Assembly: GCF_038051925.1 (NCBI RefSeq)
Contig: NZ_CP150634.1
Location: forward strand, 3,542,300-3,606,299
Direction: 5' to 3'
Source of the DNA: Methylotuvimicrobium sp. KM2
GTDB taxonomy: Bacteria > Pseudomonadota > Gammaproteobacteria > Methylococcales > Methylomonadaceae
DNA length: 64,000 nt
Positions 10,787-20,499 of the stretch are shown here, one piece after another; position 1 is the first letter of the stretch; each line of letters begins with the position of its first letter. A model generated the notes under the pieces. That model was given only the letters and a program-made list of their open reading frames with translations, was not told where the DNA came from and made no database searches. The translations under genes were made by a program, and so were the position numbers.

Positions 10787-11036
10787 CCTTTTTAACTATT
10801 TTTTTCTAGGGTGAGGCATATGCCACCAATTGTCTTATTTACTGGGGCATCCAGCTTTTGCGGATTACAGAAGCCTTTGCTCAAGATCTGATGTACAGAT
10901 GAACAGAGGCTAACGCCATCAATACCGAGCGTTTACCCATACTGTTTGAACCACATGACAGCGTAACAGGGGCCAGATCAATAGACTGTGTGGATTTAAA
11001 CGAACGATAATTTAGGTGAGTGAGTTTTTGTTATTT
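10787..11036. other. intergenic gap upstream of druH
   Basis: 250 bp between the GHKL-ATPase/nuclease gene and druH. It must hold the druH promoter if the two units are transcribed separately. I see no convincing ORF, repeat or terminator hairpin. Confidence 0.4.
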
Positions 11037-12794
11037 TCATTTCAATACACCTCCTTCATCAAGCAACCACTGATATTGGCGACGGGCTGCTGAAATCAAG
11101 TCGGAAAACGTAATGATTGAAACATTGGGTTCTCGGCGTTCGTGGATAGGTAGGTTGTTTCCTAACCTACCACCCATTACGATAACATTTATCTGTTGAT
11201 CAATACTATTCTGGTGGAAGTCATTTCTATAACCAATCGCTTGTTGGTAGTCGTCAAAAACCAACGCATGACTTGGGCGCTTAAATTCGATTAACACCCT
11301 TTCACCATTAAGGTTTTGGGTAAGAAACAGATCAGGGCGCTTATCTGCTCTATCGCCAACATATTTTCTATTCAGGTATTCTTCGATCTGTCGTTTTAAT
11401 GTGATATTTGAGCTAAATAAGCTGTACTCAACACCAAAAAGCCAGAGATTACCTTCAATAGCTTTATGGACATGACTCTCGAGCGTGTCATTTTTTGAGC
11501 AGAGTTCTTCAAGATAATCCAAAAAGGCGAGCCTGTTTGTGGCTTGTTCAGCAACCAACGCCATCTCAACCAAGCCAAACTCTTCCAACGCCTCTGCAAA
11601 ACGTGCTACTTCAGAATGGCGTGCCGAGTTAATATGTTCCAGAACTATTCGATAATCATTTTGCTCCAATGCATCCAGCAGCACATTGACTACGGGTTCC
11701 AGCTTCTCTTCTGGCTCCTGGTAAAAGCGATCGAGAATTTTTTTAATCGCCTTATCAGCAAATTCGCGCCGGTTTTCCGGTAACCTGGATATACGATCTA
11801 ATGCTTTTTTTCGTAATCTGGCGAGTGCCAAATGCATTTCCTGACCATAAACACTTTTTAGCCTCTCACGCAGAATTGGCTGAATCTTTTCTGTCAGTTC
11901 CCTCTCAATAGCGCTCCCTTCTATTAAAGCTCCCCAGTCGGCTGTAACGTCATCAGAACAACCCGTCAGTTCAATCTCACCAAAACATTTCTCGAGTAAT
12001 TTTCTCGGTATGTCATCTGCCTGATCCAATCCGAAGAATATGGGTTCACCCACAATCTTGCCATCCACACGGATGGTTATCCCAGGCTTGCGCAACTTAC
12101 GCTTCTGGTCACTTATCGTGCAACGCAGCACTCCAGTGCCTGTATCCAGTGGAATCGCGTCCTCATTATATTCGCCTTGAAGATCATCCACGCCCAACGG
12201 TTTATCATTAATAACAATATTGAAATTTTGTTCACGGCCGTATTCGGCAATCAATACCTGCTTTAATTTATGCTCATTGGGGAATCGTAAGCGTTGATTA
12301 AGATGAGATAGCGTAATACGTGTACCATGCTGGATTTCACTGCTATCTGATGTATGGATCTCTAACGGCATATCTGGGAGACCTTCATAGCTTTCCAACA
12401 GTTTATTATCCAATTCAAAAGCTGAATATCTACTCCGTGCCCACGTTTCCAGCTTCATTGATGTTGTAATCATCAGCCCTGCAAACTTGCCAATCCCTTT
12501 CCTGCCCTTAACTCTCCTACGTAAATTAGGCGTGTAATCACCACTGCGGTCGCGGCGATTCCTGGCAATGTTAAGGTATTCACTTTGTAGCTCGTTTATC
12601 GTCATGCCTGTGCCGTTATCCTGAACCACTATGGGGGAGTCGCTTAACGGTAGTGGCAATAAAATTAAAATCTCGGTTGCTTCAGCATCCCAAGCATTGT
12701 CAACCAGCTCCTTTAAGGCCTTTTCTGGTGAACGGTAATTTTCGCTCAGTAAAAAGGCTAATCGGGTGTCAATTTTGAAAGAGTGCTGAGTCAT
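11037..12794 (-). CDS. GHKL ATPase fused to a Shedu-like PD-(D/E)XK nuclease domain
   Basis: A 585-residue protein. Residues 1-170 hold a Hsp90/MutL-type (GHKL) ATP-binding fold: N-box LVDNAWDAEA (N33, D36), then DNGTGM (59-64) and GRKGIGKFAG. The C-terminus has GNLWLFG, then RPDLFL (D488) and VLIEFKRPS (E503, K505), the D...ExK pattern of PD-(D/E)XK nucleases. It most resembles the DUF4263 nuclease of Shedu. The middle is mostly helical. GHKL-plus-nuclease proteins could couple ATP-driven dimerisation to DNA cleavage; that is inference. It lies between Druantia and the type I restriction locus on the same strand, so a defence role is likely. It may be a stand-alone system or an accessory to either neighbour. 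Confidence 0.75.
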   Translation of the reverse strand: MTQHSFKIDTRLAFLLSENYRSPEKALKELVDNAWDAEATEILILLPLPLSDSPIVVQDNGTGMTINELQSEYLNIARNRRDRSGDYTPNLRRRVKGRKGIGKFAGLMITTSMKLETWARSRYSAFELDNKLLESYEGLPDMPLEIHTSDSSEIQHGTRITLSHLNQRLRFPNEHKLKQVLIAEYGREQNFNIVINDKPLGVDDLQGEYNEDAIPLDTGTGVLRCTISDQKRKLRKPGITIRVDGKIVGEPIFFGLDQADDIPRKLLEKCFGEIELTGCSDDVTADWGALIEGSAIERELTEKIQPILRERLKSVYGQEMHLALARLRKKALDRISRLPENRREFADKAIKKILDRFYQEPEEKLEPVVNVLLDALEQNDYRIVLEHINSARHSEVARFAEALEEFGLVEMALVAEQATNRLAFLDYLEELCSKNDTLESHVHKAIEGNLWLFGVEYSLFSSNITLKRQIEEYLNRKYVGDRADKRPDLFLTQNLNGERVLIEFKRPSHALVFDDYQQAIGYRNDFHQNSIDQQINVIVMGGRLGNNLPIHERREPNVSIITFSDLISAARRQYQWLLDEGGVLK

Positions 12795-12920
12795 CGATAA
12801 TTATCCTTTTTAAAACTTACCTATGGCAGACATGTCGCGGTATGCTTGAACATGCGTAACACAGCACGGAGAAAGAGTTGAGTATGGCTTTGGGGATGCG
12901 AGATGAGCGCTTAGGGTTGT

Positions 12921-14114
12921 TCATAGCTCACCGGCGAAGGCTTTTTGGCAGAGTGAGTCAAACAGTTTGCTCGACTTCTCTGAGAAAGCTTTGTTTATCC
13001 CATATTTTTTTATCGCCTTCTCTATAATCTCTGCATATTTTATTTGCAAATCTAAAGGCGGACTCAATACAGAAAGTTCTTTTAAAATCACGATTTTCAA
13101 TTCAGCAAAAGTAGTGCCTGATGCAATCGATGAGTAGTTTGCCAAAAACAAATTCTTTAAATAACTTCTTAAGTAATCACTGTTAATTGAACTCTGATTT
13201 ACTTTTATCCAAAGTACGCGCCCATCTTTGAAATAAAATGGGGTTTTAGAATTAACTTTCCATATTCTTCCATCATGGCAAATAGAAGGAAGCAACAAAT
13301 CTCCAATTTTTGGTACACCAGAATGTTTCTTTAAATTCTCGTAATGATCATTTGATATATATAAATGAGGTTGAATATCTTCATTTTCGCCCAGACGGCC
13401 AACTTCAGTTCCCCTATAAAAAGGTATTCCAAATTCAGTAAACTCATCCACGAAAACTCTCTTGCTAGATCCTACTTCACAAATATCTCCAAGTTTTACC
13501 GCGCCCCAACCCTTAGGATTCGTCACCGGATCGCCGAACATGTCCAGAAACACGGAACGCAGGAATTCGTCGGCGAGTTGGATGGCTTGCTGGCGTTTGC
13601 GGCGGATGGCATCGGCTTTGTCGAGTATGGCGGCGATGCGTTTTTGTTCGGGTAATGGTGGGAGTGGGATTTCCAAACGCGAAACGTCTTTGGGATAAAG
13701 GTGTATTCCTTTTACCAGCTGTTTAATTTGAAATCGTGCTTGCGGCGAAGCGAACCAATAATTAAGAAACCTGGGGTCAAGATATTCCTGATTAGCCCTT
13801 GCAATGAGCCATTCACCAGTGGGTAACGAGCCGACAACCTTCGGTTCTGCGCGATACTGCTTACTTCCGACATAATCAGAATTGTGCGCCGCATTGAGAA
13901 TTAAGGTATCGTCTAATTCAAGCTTTTTGTTTTCAAACTTTTCTGCCAAATCAAAATCGACAAATGACTGAAAATCGCCTGTGAAAACACCAGTTTCGTC
14001 AACATCCTTAATCTTTAATACCGGATGACCAACATCTCGCTGTTCTAACTTGGAAGGCGTTTTACCGTTAAATACGTTGGATACTTTTGAAAGCGCCACA
14101 AACTGCCAACTCAC
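12921..14114 (-). CDS. hsdS: type I restriction-modification specificity subunit HsdS
   Basis: A 397-residue protein with two target-recognition domains, each followed by a conserved helix. The first helix region is LPEQKRIAAILDKADAIRRK; the second repeat (DLQIKYAEIIEKAIKKYGIN) is more diverged. It sets the DNA sequence recognised by the HsdM/HsdR complex. It is the last gene of the hsdM-DUF1016-hsdS group on the minus strand. The first half opens with SKVSNVFNGKTPSK, typical of TRD starts. Both halves look complete, so it should be functional. Confidence 0.9.
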   Translation of the reverse strand: MSWQFVALSKVSNVFNGKTPSKLEQRDVGHPVLKIKDVDETGVFTGDFQSFVDFDLAEKFENKKLELDDTLILNAAHNSDYVGSKQYRAEPKVVGSLPTGEWLIARANQEYLDPRFLNYWFASPQARFQIKQLVKGIHLYPKDVSRLEIPLPPLPEQKRIAAILDKADAIRRKRQQAIQLADEFLRSVFLDMFGDPVTNPKGWGAVKLGDICEVGSSKRVFVDEFTEFGIPFYRGTEVGRLGENEDIQPHLYISNDHYENLKKHSGVPKIGDLLLPSICHDGRIWKVNSKTPFYFKDGRVLWIKVNQSSINSDYLRSYLKNLFLANYSSIASGTTFAELKIVILKELSVLSPPLDLQIKYAEIIEKAIKKYGINKAFSEKSSKLFDSLCQKAFAGEL

Positions 14115-14174
14115 AACACCCCCTCCAAAATTCTCACCGCAACCGAAACCTCACTCAACCCGATCAATAACGAT

Positions 14175-15233
14175 TCATTCATCATTCTCTCCTAACTCCC
14201 CCGCCAATTCCGCCTCGATCATTTCAATACTGGGTAGGCTGGCTTTCAGGTTGTCCGGCAACGATTGGGTCAGTTGATATTCCGATACGCCAATGGGTGT
14301 GTTGATGCCTTTTAAGGCATATTCTGCAATCAGTTTGTCTTTGGTGCGGCAGAGTAACAAGCCAACGGTGGGTTGGTCGCTTTCGCTTTTTAACTGGCTG
14401 TCGACCGCGTTAATGTAAAAGTTGAGCTTGCCGGCGTATTCCGGCGCAAAATCGGTGGCCTTGAGCTCGATCACCACATAACAGTGCAATTGCGTGTGGT
14501 AGAACAAAAGATCCAGATAGAAGTCTTTATCACCGACGGCAATGGGCACCTGCTGGCCCATATACGCAAAACCGGCGCCCAATTCCAGCAAAAACTGGGT
14601 CATGTGTTTTACCAGGCCTTTTTCCAGTTCATGTTCGTTGTGGTTTTCGGTCAACGCCAGAAAATCGAAAACATAAGGGTCTTTTAAACTTTGTTGTGCG
14701 AGATCGGATTGTGTAGAGGGTAAGGTCTTGGAAAAATTGCTTATCGCTTTGCCCTTGTGTTGCCATAATCCGCTGTCTATCTGATGCACCAAGACATTAC
14801 GGCTCCAGCCAAACTCCAGCGTTTCGCGTACATAAAATAGCGCTTCTTCCCGGCTTTTTGCTTTACTGACGATGATGACATTATGCCACCATGGGATTTG
14901 TAAAAATTGCGTAGCAGCCTGCTGCGCAAATTCGATATCACTGGACCAAAAGCGATACCACCTGCGAATCTGTTCCAAATTACGCTTGGAAAAACCTTTG
15001 ACGTCGGGAAATTCCCTCATCAAGTCTTGGCTTAATTGGGTTAAAAAACCTTGTCCCCACTGGCTGTTTTGTTGCTTGTCAAGAATTTCACCACCCAGCT
15101 GCCAGTAAAACTCCAGCAACTCCCTGTTGACGGCGACGGCAGCCTTTAGCTGACGTTGCCGAAAGCTTTGTTTCAGCTCGGCAAGCCATTGCTGGTAGTC
15201 TTTGCTTTGAGTGATGGCAGCACTTTTTTTCAT
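14175..15233 (-). CDS. DUF1016 (YhcG-type) PD-(D/E)XK nuclease-domain protein in the hsd operon
   Basis: A 352-residue protein with the DUF1016 N-terminal helical domain (ELLEFYWQLGGEILDKQQ; FSKRNLEQIRRWYRFW) and the C-terminal nuclease-like domain. The latter shows LDLLFYHTQLHCYVVIELKA, giving D...ExK (ELK) as in PD-(D/E)XK nucleases, then GKLNFYINAVD. Its start overlaps the hsdM stop by ATGA, so it is translationally coupled to hsdM and lies before hsdS. DUF1016 genes are often inserted in type I R-M operons. What they add to restriction is not known to me. Confidence 0.88.
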   Translation of the reverse strand: MKKSAAITQSKDYQQWLAELKQSFRQRQLKAAVAVNRELLEFYWQLGGEILDKQQNSQWGQGFLTQLSQDLMREFPDVKGFSKRNLEQIRRWYRFWSSDIEFAQQAATQFLQIPWWHNVIIVSKAKSREEALFYVRETLEFGWSRNVLVHQIDSGLWQHKGKAISNFSKTLPSTQSDLAQQSLKDPYVFDFLALTENHNEHELEKGLVKHMTQFLLELGAGFAYMGQQVPIAVGDKDFYLDLLFYHTQLHCYVVIELKATDFAPEYAGKLNFYINAVDSQLKSESDQPTVGLLLCRTKDKLIAEYALKGINTPIGVSEYQLTQSLPDNLKASLPSIEMIEAELAGELGENDE

Positions 15234-16834
15234 AACATCCCCTCCAGGTCCTTGAGGTCTTGCATGATATCGGTTTCCAAATCCATCAGGCGTTTCAATA
15301 TAACTTTCGGTTCTTCATATTCCTCTTCCTGATACACCGTTTCCTTATAGCGATTGATGGACAGATCATATTTGTTGTCGGCAATGGCTTTGGCATCGAC
15401 GACAAACGCCTTTTGCGTTTTATCGCCAAAAACAGTTTCAATCTCGGCTGCCGGCGCATTCGCTTCCACTAAGGCCCGGTATTTTTTCCACTGCGTAATG
15501 GCGTCCGGCAGGTCATTGCTCCCTTCGCCTTTGAGCGGTGTGCGTTTATCGTCGAGCGAATAACCATCTGCTTGCAGGTCGTAGAACCAGACCCTTTCGG
15601 TTGTGCCGCCTTTGGTGAATATCAGAATGGCGGTACTCACGCCCGCGTAAGGCTTGAACACGCCGCTGGGCAAGCTGACGATGCCTTCGAGTTGGTTGTT
15701 GTCGATCAACTCTTGACGCAATTGCTGGTGGGCTTTGGATGAACCGAACAACACGCCATCGGGTACGATCACCGCCGCACGACCGCCGAGTTTCAATGCC
15801 CGTAGAATATGGGCGACGAACAGCAATTCGGTTTTCTTGGTTTTAACCAGACCCAACACATCGGGATTGGTATTGGTTTCGTCCAGACTGCCTTTGAACG
15901 GCGGGTTCGCCAGCACGACATCAAAGAAATTTTCTTCCTGCTTTGGATAGTGTTCTTTAATCGATTTGTTCAGCGAGTCCTGATACAGAATATTCGCGCC
16001 GTTGACGCCATGCAGCGCCATGTTCATGCTGGAGACGCGCAGCATGGTGGTGTCGAAATCGAAGCCCCAGAACATCTGTGTGTTGATGTGGTTGCGGTAG
16101 GGTTCCAATAAATCACCGGTGTAATGTTTGTTGCCGTCTTCGTCTGCAAAGGTACCGGCATCGCTGGAATGCTTACGGTTTAAGTATTCCATGGTCCGCG
16201 CCAGGAAGCCGGCGGTGCCGCAAGCCGGATCGCAAATCACATCGTTCGGCTGCGGATCGACCAGCTCGACCATCGCGTCGATAATATGCCGGGGCGTGCG
16301 GAACTGGCCGTTAATGCCGGCGGTAGTCAGTTTACTGAGCAGGTATTCGTAGATATCGCCTTTGACATCGCTTTGCATCAGCGGCAGTTCATCGACCATT
16401 TCGATGGCGGATACTAAGACCGACTCGTTTTTGATTTCCAGGTCGGCATCCTGCATGTATTCGCCAATATGACCCAATGCTTCCAGTGCATCGCCTTCGT
16501 TACCCAATCCTTCTTCGTCATCGGATTTTTGGCCTAGTTTGGCAAAGTTAGGATAAACATTATTTTTAAGGTGTTTGTGCAGCTCTGTACCGCTAAGGTT
16601 CTTAAAGTTCTTCCAACGCAAAAGTTGGCCTTCGGGTGTGTTGGGGAATAGCCGGTCGAAGTTTTTGCCCGTGCGCGCGGCTTTGCGTTCGGCCACCTCT
16701 TCCTGCATGTCCAGCATGCGGGCGAACATCAGGTAGCTGATTTGCTCGATTACGGTTAAGGGGTTGGTAATTCCTCCTGTATGGAATTTTAGCCAGAGTT
16801 TGTCGATATCGTTTCTTAGTTGGCCTGTTAGCAT
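15230..16834 (-). CDS. hsdM: type I restriction-modification DNA methyltransferase HsdM
   Basis: A 534-residue N6-adenine methyltransferase. An HsdM N-terminal helical domain (MLTGQLRNDIDKLW...) is followed by the SAM-binding motif DPACGTAGF (202-210) and the catalytic NPPF (310-313). It methylates the target set by HsdS and forms the core of the restriction complex. It is separated from hsdR by 244 bp containing palindromic repeats, so it may have its own promoter. The next gene overlaps it by 4 bp. Full length. Confidence 0.93.
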   Translation of the reverse strand: MLTGQLRNDIDKLWLKFHTGGITNPLTVIEQISYLMFARMLDMQEEVAERKAARTGKNFDRLFPNTPEGQLLRWKNFKNLSGTELHKHLKNNVYPNFAKLGQKSDDEEGLGNEGDALEALGHIGEYMQDADLEIKNESVLVSAIEMVDELPLMQSDVKGDIYEYLLSKLTTAGINGQFRTPRHIIDAMVELVDPQPNDVICDPACGTAGFLARTMEYLNRKHSSDAGTFADEDGNKHYTGDLLEPYRNHINTQMFWGFDFDTTMLRVSSMNMALHGVNGANILYQDSLNKSIKEHYPKQEENFFDVVLANPPFKGSLDETNTNPDVLGLVKTKKTELLFVAHILRALKLGGRAAVIVPDGVLFGSSKAHQQLRQELIDNNQLEGIVSLPSGVFKPYAGVSTAILIFTKGGTTERVWFYDLQADGYSLDDKRTPLKGEGSNDLPDAITQWKKYRALVEANAPAAEIETVFGDKTQKAFVVDAKAIADNKYDLSINRYKETVYQEEEYEEPKVILKRLMDLETDIMQDLKDLEGML

Positions 16835-17078
16835 GTGTTTTTGTTAATCCGTGTTAGTACGAAATAATGAATCCAGTTTAATTCGAGAGACAGTTTCTCG
16901 CTCCCAAACTCTGGTTTGGGAGTGTATATAGCCCAAGCTCCGCTTGGCCTATCACCAAGCAGAGCTTGACGGTAGGCATTCCCAAGCAGAGCTTGGGAAC
17001 GAGCTAGCAGAGCTTGGGAATGAGCTACGAGCTATATACAACGAGTATAAAGGTTTTCCGGGATCGATTGCTTGCCCA
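16835..17078. repeat. intergenic palindromic repeats of the 'cccaagc(n)gcttggg' type
   Basis: Between hsdR and hsdM several imperfect palindromes occur: cccaaactctggtttggg near 16904-16921, cccaagctccgcttggcc near 16930-16947, and cccaagcagagcttgggaac near 16981-17000, with a half copy near 17002-17020. Repeats of this form are common and dispersed in several proteobacterial and cyanobacterial genomes. They are irregularly spaced and not a CRISPR array. They may act as transcription attenuators or be remains of a small mobile element. Confidence 0.7.
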
Positions 17079-20000
17079 TCATGTTTGCGCCTCCTGCTTT
17101 AAGAAAGGTTTCAGTACGGCAATCAGATCATTGACATCATCCGGCTTGAATACCCCATCGATGCCCTCGTGCGAGACGCTGTCGAAGGGCGGTTCGTAGA
17201 GCTTTTCCACCACGATGGAGCCGTGCTGGGCAATGTAGTTTTTCAGCAAGTTTAAGAATCGCACTTGCTGCGCGGTGAGACTGGGATGATCGTGCAGAAA
17301 GCCTTTGAAGTGGTCTTCTATCGCTTCTGGATCGAGGCCGATCAGTTCGCGCACCGTCAGCTGCAATTGGTCTGCGGTGCGCCCATAAAATTCGTTAAGG
17401 ATCTCCAGACTGACACCCGGATGGCAGGTGAGTATAGTCGATGTCAGTGACTTCAGTTCCGATTCGGCGATCGCTTCACCCTTGCGTATTTTTTGCAGGG
17501 TTGGATTTGCAGCGATCATGTTATCCAAAATGCTTTTCAATCGGCGACGGTAGATCATTGCTTCGTTGGCGCCCGCTATTTTAACATCGCGATCTGTCTC
17601 CATTACCCCGGTATCATTGGTTTTAGTCGTATTCGTAGTATAAGGCGGATCAATATGTGATTGCCGGTATTTCATAATGCCGCGCAATTCTTTACGGGCG
17701 GTTTCCAGTTTTTCGATGCTGGGTTGCTGCCAGAATTCGGCGCTGCGTACCTCGGCGATGACCGCGTCTTTTTGACGAACGGCTTGAATGTTGACTGCGA
17801 GTTTGTCGAGTTCGGCTAACAATTGATTGCGTCCGTCATCGAAGCAACTGGCTTGCTCAACCAGGCAACGTTCAATATTTACAATGAGCTTGTCCAATGC
17901 GGTGGCGTGCTTGTCGCGTAATACTCTGGCGGCCATCAACGGCGCAATCGTATTCGCCAATAGATGTTGGGTTTTTGCGTCCAGCGTTTTTAACGAATCG
18001 GTTTGCTGGAGTTGATGCACCACGCGCAGTTCTCGTTTGACTGCAATGCTGGTGTCGGGCAGGTCGTTGAAGTCCGCGCGCAACAATTCAATGGCCGTAT
18101 CAAAAGCGGATGCATGATTTTGCTTGAGCGCCGCCTGGGCGAGTGCCAAACGCGCTTCGAAGGTAGTTTGCAACAGCGACTTGCCGCCCGTGTCTTCCGG
18201 CTCTTGATATTCTTGTTCGAAGAAATCGAAATTGCCGTAATGATCGAAGATTAAAAACTCGGTTTTGTGTTTGCCCGGTCCGAATAGATTGGGGCGCAAA
18301 CGGGTACCCCGGCCAATCATTTGCCAGAATTTCACCCAGGACTTGATCGACTTCGCAAAGACCAGGTTGACCACCTCCGGCACATCGATACCGGTGTCGA
18401 GCATGTCGACCGATATGGCGATGCGGAAATCATTGTCGGGCTTTTTGAATTCTTTGATCAGGCTATCCACATGCGGAATCGCGTTATGAATCACTTTGCA
18501 TACTTTGCTGCCGTATTGCGGGTACAGTTTGCAAAATAGCTTTTCCAGATGCTCGGCATGATCTTGGCGCTGGGCAAAAATAATGGTCTTACCGACCAAA
18601 GACCCGGTTTCGTCTTTAATGCCGTTGTTGATGAGATTTTCCAGAATGATACGGTCGGTATCTTCACTGAAAATTTTACGGCCGATGTCTTTGCCGGCAA
18701 TGGTAGTGTTTCTGGCTTCTTCCTCGCCTAGGTCTTCTTCGAGTTGGCGTTGTTGCGCTGCGGTTAGGTCGTTGTAATGAATCCCGTCGCGTAAAAAATC
18801 CGTGGTGAGATCTTTAGCCCGGAACGGTACTAGATAAGGCGGTTCGTTATTGATCGCGGCATCGAGGCCAAACTCGAAGGTGGGATCGGTGGTTTCGCAA
18901 TCGAAGAGTTCGAAGGTGTTACGGCTGATGAATTTAACCGGCGTTGCGGTGAGTCCCACTTGCAACGCGTCGAAGTAGTCGAACAGATCCCGGTATTTGT
19001 TATAGATGCTGCGATGGCTTTCATCGGCAATGATGAGATCGAAAAAGCCGACATCGAGCTGAGTAAATCGGTTCATCATGCCCGGATAGGTCGCAATAAA
19101 AACGCGAGCCGTTTGATCGATGCGGTTGGTTTCACCGATGATGCAACGGGGTTCGCTGGGCAAGTTTTGCTTAAAGGCCTCGTCGGCCTGTATCCTCAGT
19201 TCTTTCCGGTCGCACAGGAACAATACGCGCTTGGCCCAACCGGTGCGCAATAGGAGTTCGTCCAAGGCGATGGCCACTCGGGTTTTGCCGGTGCCTGTTG
19301 CCTGAATGATCAATGCTTTGCGGCGTTGCTTCTGGAAATGCGCGGCAACCGTTTTAACCGCTTCGATCTGATAGGGACGATCGGCAATGCGGAGGTCGGG
19401 ATTAAATTTTTCCAGTTCGGCGGCGCGATAATGACGCTGGTAAATCAGATAGTCCAGACTGTCTTTGCTGTAGAAGCCGTAAACCGGACGGTAGGTGTTG
19501 TACTGGTGGTCATCCCAGATAAATGTCTCGTAACCGTTGCCGTAGAAAATGACCGGACGCTGGTAACCCATGTATTCGAAGGCATCCGCGTATAGACGGG
19601 CTTGTTCTCGCCCCGCTTGCAAATTGGTTTGGCCGGATCTTTTCGCTTCGATCAACGCCAACGGCTGGCCGTTATCGCCCCAAAGCACATAATCCACATA
19701 GCCCTTGCCTGATGGGTTGTCGGGATAAAGCACTTCAAATTCTTGCCCGACCTGCTGTGGATTTTTAATGTCCCAACCGGCTTGCAATAACATGGCGTCG
19801 ATCAGCAAGGCTCGGGTTTTATCTTCCTTCCATTGCAGGCTATCGGCGACTTGCTGGCTTTGTTGTTGTCGTTTTTGTTGGTCCGGTTTGGCCGGCGCCT
19901 CCAATCGCTCACTATTTTTGGTACGTTCACGCTCAAACGACTCCATGACGCGCTGCAGCTCGTCTTGCTGTTTTTGCAGTTCCTTTTCGTAGCTGGAGAC

Positions 20001-20450
20001 CGACTTTTTCAGCCGGCTCAGGGTGGCTGTGGGATCTTGCACAGCCTGAAATGCCTGAATATCGTCTTTTGCTTTGCCGTAGTATTTGATCCCCATATAC
20101 ATGGCAAGCTGATGCGCCGCACTCAAAGCCATTTGCGCGTTGCGAATTTCGCCTTTGGCGCCATGGGCGGTGTCGTTGCCTTGAATACGCAGAAAATTGA
20201 TTTGGTGAATGAGCGATTTGCTGACGCAATCTTCAAACACCGAATTTTTGATGAGTTCATAAAAGCTGGATTGCGGCAATCGCGGTAATTGTTCTTCCTT
20301 GTAGATCGTTTTGGTGAGTTCTTCCGCAAAGCTTCGTAAACGCGTTAAGGCACTACCTGGATCGATATGAAGCACAGCCTCGGCTAAGCCGCCTAAATTG
20401 GCCAGCACCTCATGCTGTGGTCTGAGAAATTCAAAATTGATAGATTTCAT
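17079..20450 (-). CDS. hsdR: type I restriction endonuclease subunit HsdR (EcoEI type)
   Basis: A protein of about 1123 residues. In order: an N-terminal DUF4145-like helical region, a coiled coil, the nuclease motif (D259 in GYVDYVLW; E274 and K276 in LIEAKRSG), Walker A QATGTGKTRVA (about 389-399), a DESH box in IIADESHRS, the helicase C lobe with QMIGRGTRLRP, and a C-terminal EcoEI-type domain. It translocates and cleaves unmodified DNA together with HsdM/HsdS. I prefer the ATG at 20450 (MKSINFEF) over 20468, because a sigma54 promoter at 20481-20495 would start RNA near 20469. The only separator from the upstream activator gene is this promoter region. Confidence 0.92.
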   Translation of the reverse strand: MKSINFEFLRPQHEVLANLGGLAEAVLHIDPGSALTRLRSFAEELTKTIYKEEQLPRLPQSSFYELIKNSVFEDCVSKSLIHQINFLRIQGNDTAHGAKGEIRNAQMALSAAHQLAMYMGIKYYGKAKDDIQAFQAVQDPTATLSRLKKSVSSYEKELQKQQDELQRVMESFERERTKNSERLEAPAKPDQQKRQQQSQQVADSLQWKEDKTRALLIDAMLLQAGWDIKNPQQVGQEFEVLYPDNPSGKGYVDYVLWGDNGQPLALIEAKRSGQTNLQAGREQARLYADAFEYMGYQRPVIFYGNGYETFIWDDHQYNTYRPVYGFYSKDSLDYLIYQRHYRAAELEKFNPDLRIADRPYQIEAVKTVAAHFQKQRRKALIIQATGTGKTRVAIALDELLLRTGWAKRVLFLCDRKELRIQADEAFKQNLPSEPRCIIGETNRIDQTARVFIATYPGMMNRFTQLDVGFFDLIIADESHRSIYNKYRDLFDYFDALQVGLTATPVKFISRNTFELFDCETTDPTFEFGLDAAINNEPPYLVPFRAKDLTTDFLRDGIHYNDLTAAQQRQLEEDLGEEEARNTTIAGKDIGRKIFSEDTDRIILENLINNGIKDETGSLVGKTIIFAQRQDHAEHLEKLFCKLYPQYGSKVCKVIHNAIPHVDSLIKEFKKPDNDFRIAISVDMLDTGIDVPEVVNLVFAKSIKSWVKFWQMIGRGTRLRPNLFGPGKHKTEFLIFDHYGNFDFFEQEYQEPEDTGGKSLLQTTFEARLALAQAALKQNHASAFDTAIELLRADFNDLPDTSIAVKRELRVVHQLQQTDSLKTLDAKTQHLLANTIAPLMAARVLRDKHATALDKLIVNIERCLVEQASCFDDGRNQLLAELDKLAVNIQAVRQKDAVIAEVRSAEFWQQPSIEKLETARKELRGIMKYRQSHIDPPYTTNTTKTNDTGVMETDRDVKIAGANEAMIYRRRLKSILDNMIAANPTLQKIRKGEAIAESELKSLTSTILTCHPGVSLEILNEFYGRTADQLQLTVRELIGLDPEAIEDHFKGFLHDHPSLTAQQVRFLNLLKNYIAQHGSIVVEKLYEPPFDSVSHEGIDGVFKPDDVNDLIAVLKPFLKQEAQT

Positions 20451-20480
20451 AAAGATTATTCTGTCCATACCGGCTTTATA

Positions 20481-20495
20481 GCGAAAGCCGTGCCA
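20481..20495 (-). promoter_or_regulatory. sigma54 (-24/-12) promoter upstream of hsdR
   Basis: On the minus strand the bases read TGGCACGGCTTTCGC followed by T. The consensus is TGGCACR-N4-TTGCW, so only one position (T to C in the -12 half) differs and the GG-to-GC spacing is exact. Transcription would start near 20469, about 19 bases before the hsdR ATG at 20450. It lies directly after the stop codon of a sigma54 activator gene on the same strand. No activator-binding site was identified. Confidence 0.7.
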
Positions 20496-20499
20496 ATGT

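Noticed and set aside
16900..17025. CRISPR-like array of cccaagc/gcttggg repeats
   Set aside because: Units are palindromic, differ in length, and have no regular spacers. They fit dispersed palindromic repeats.
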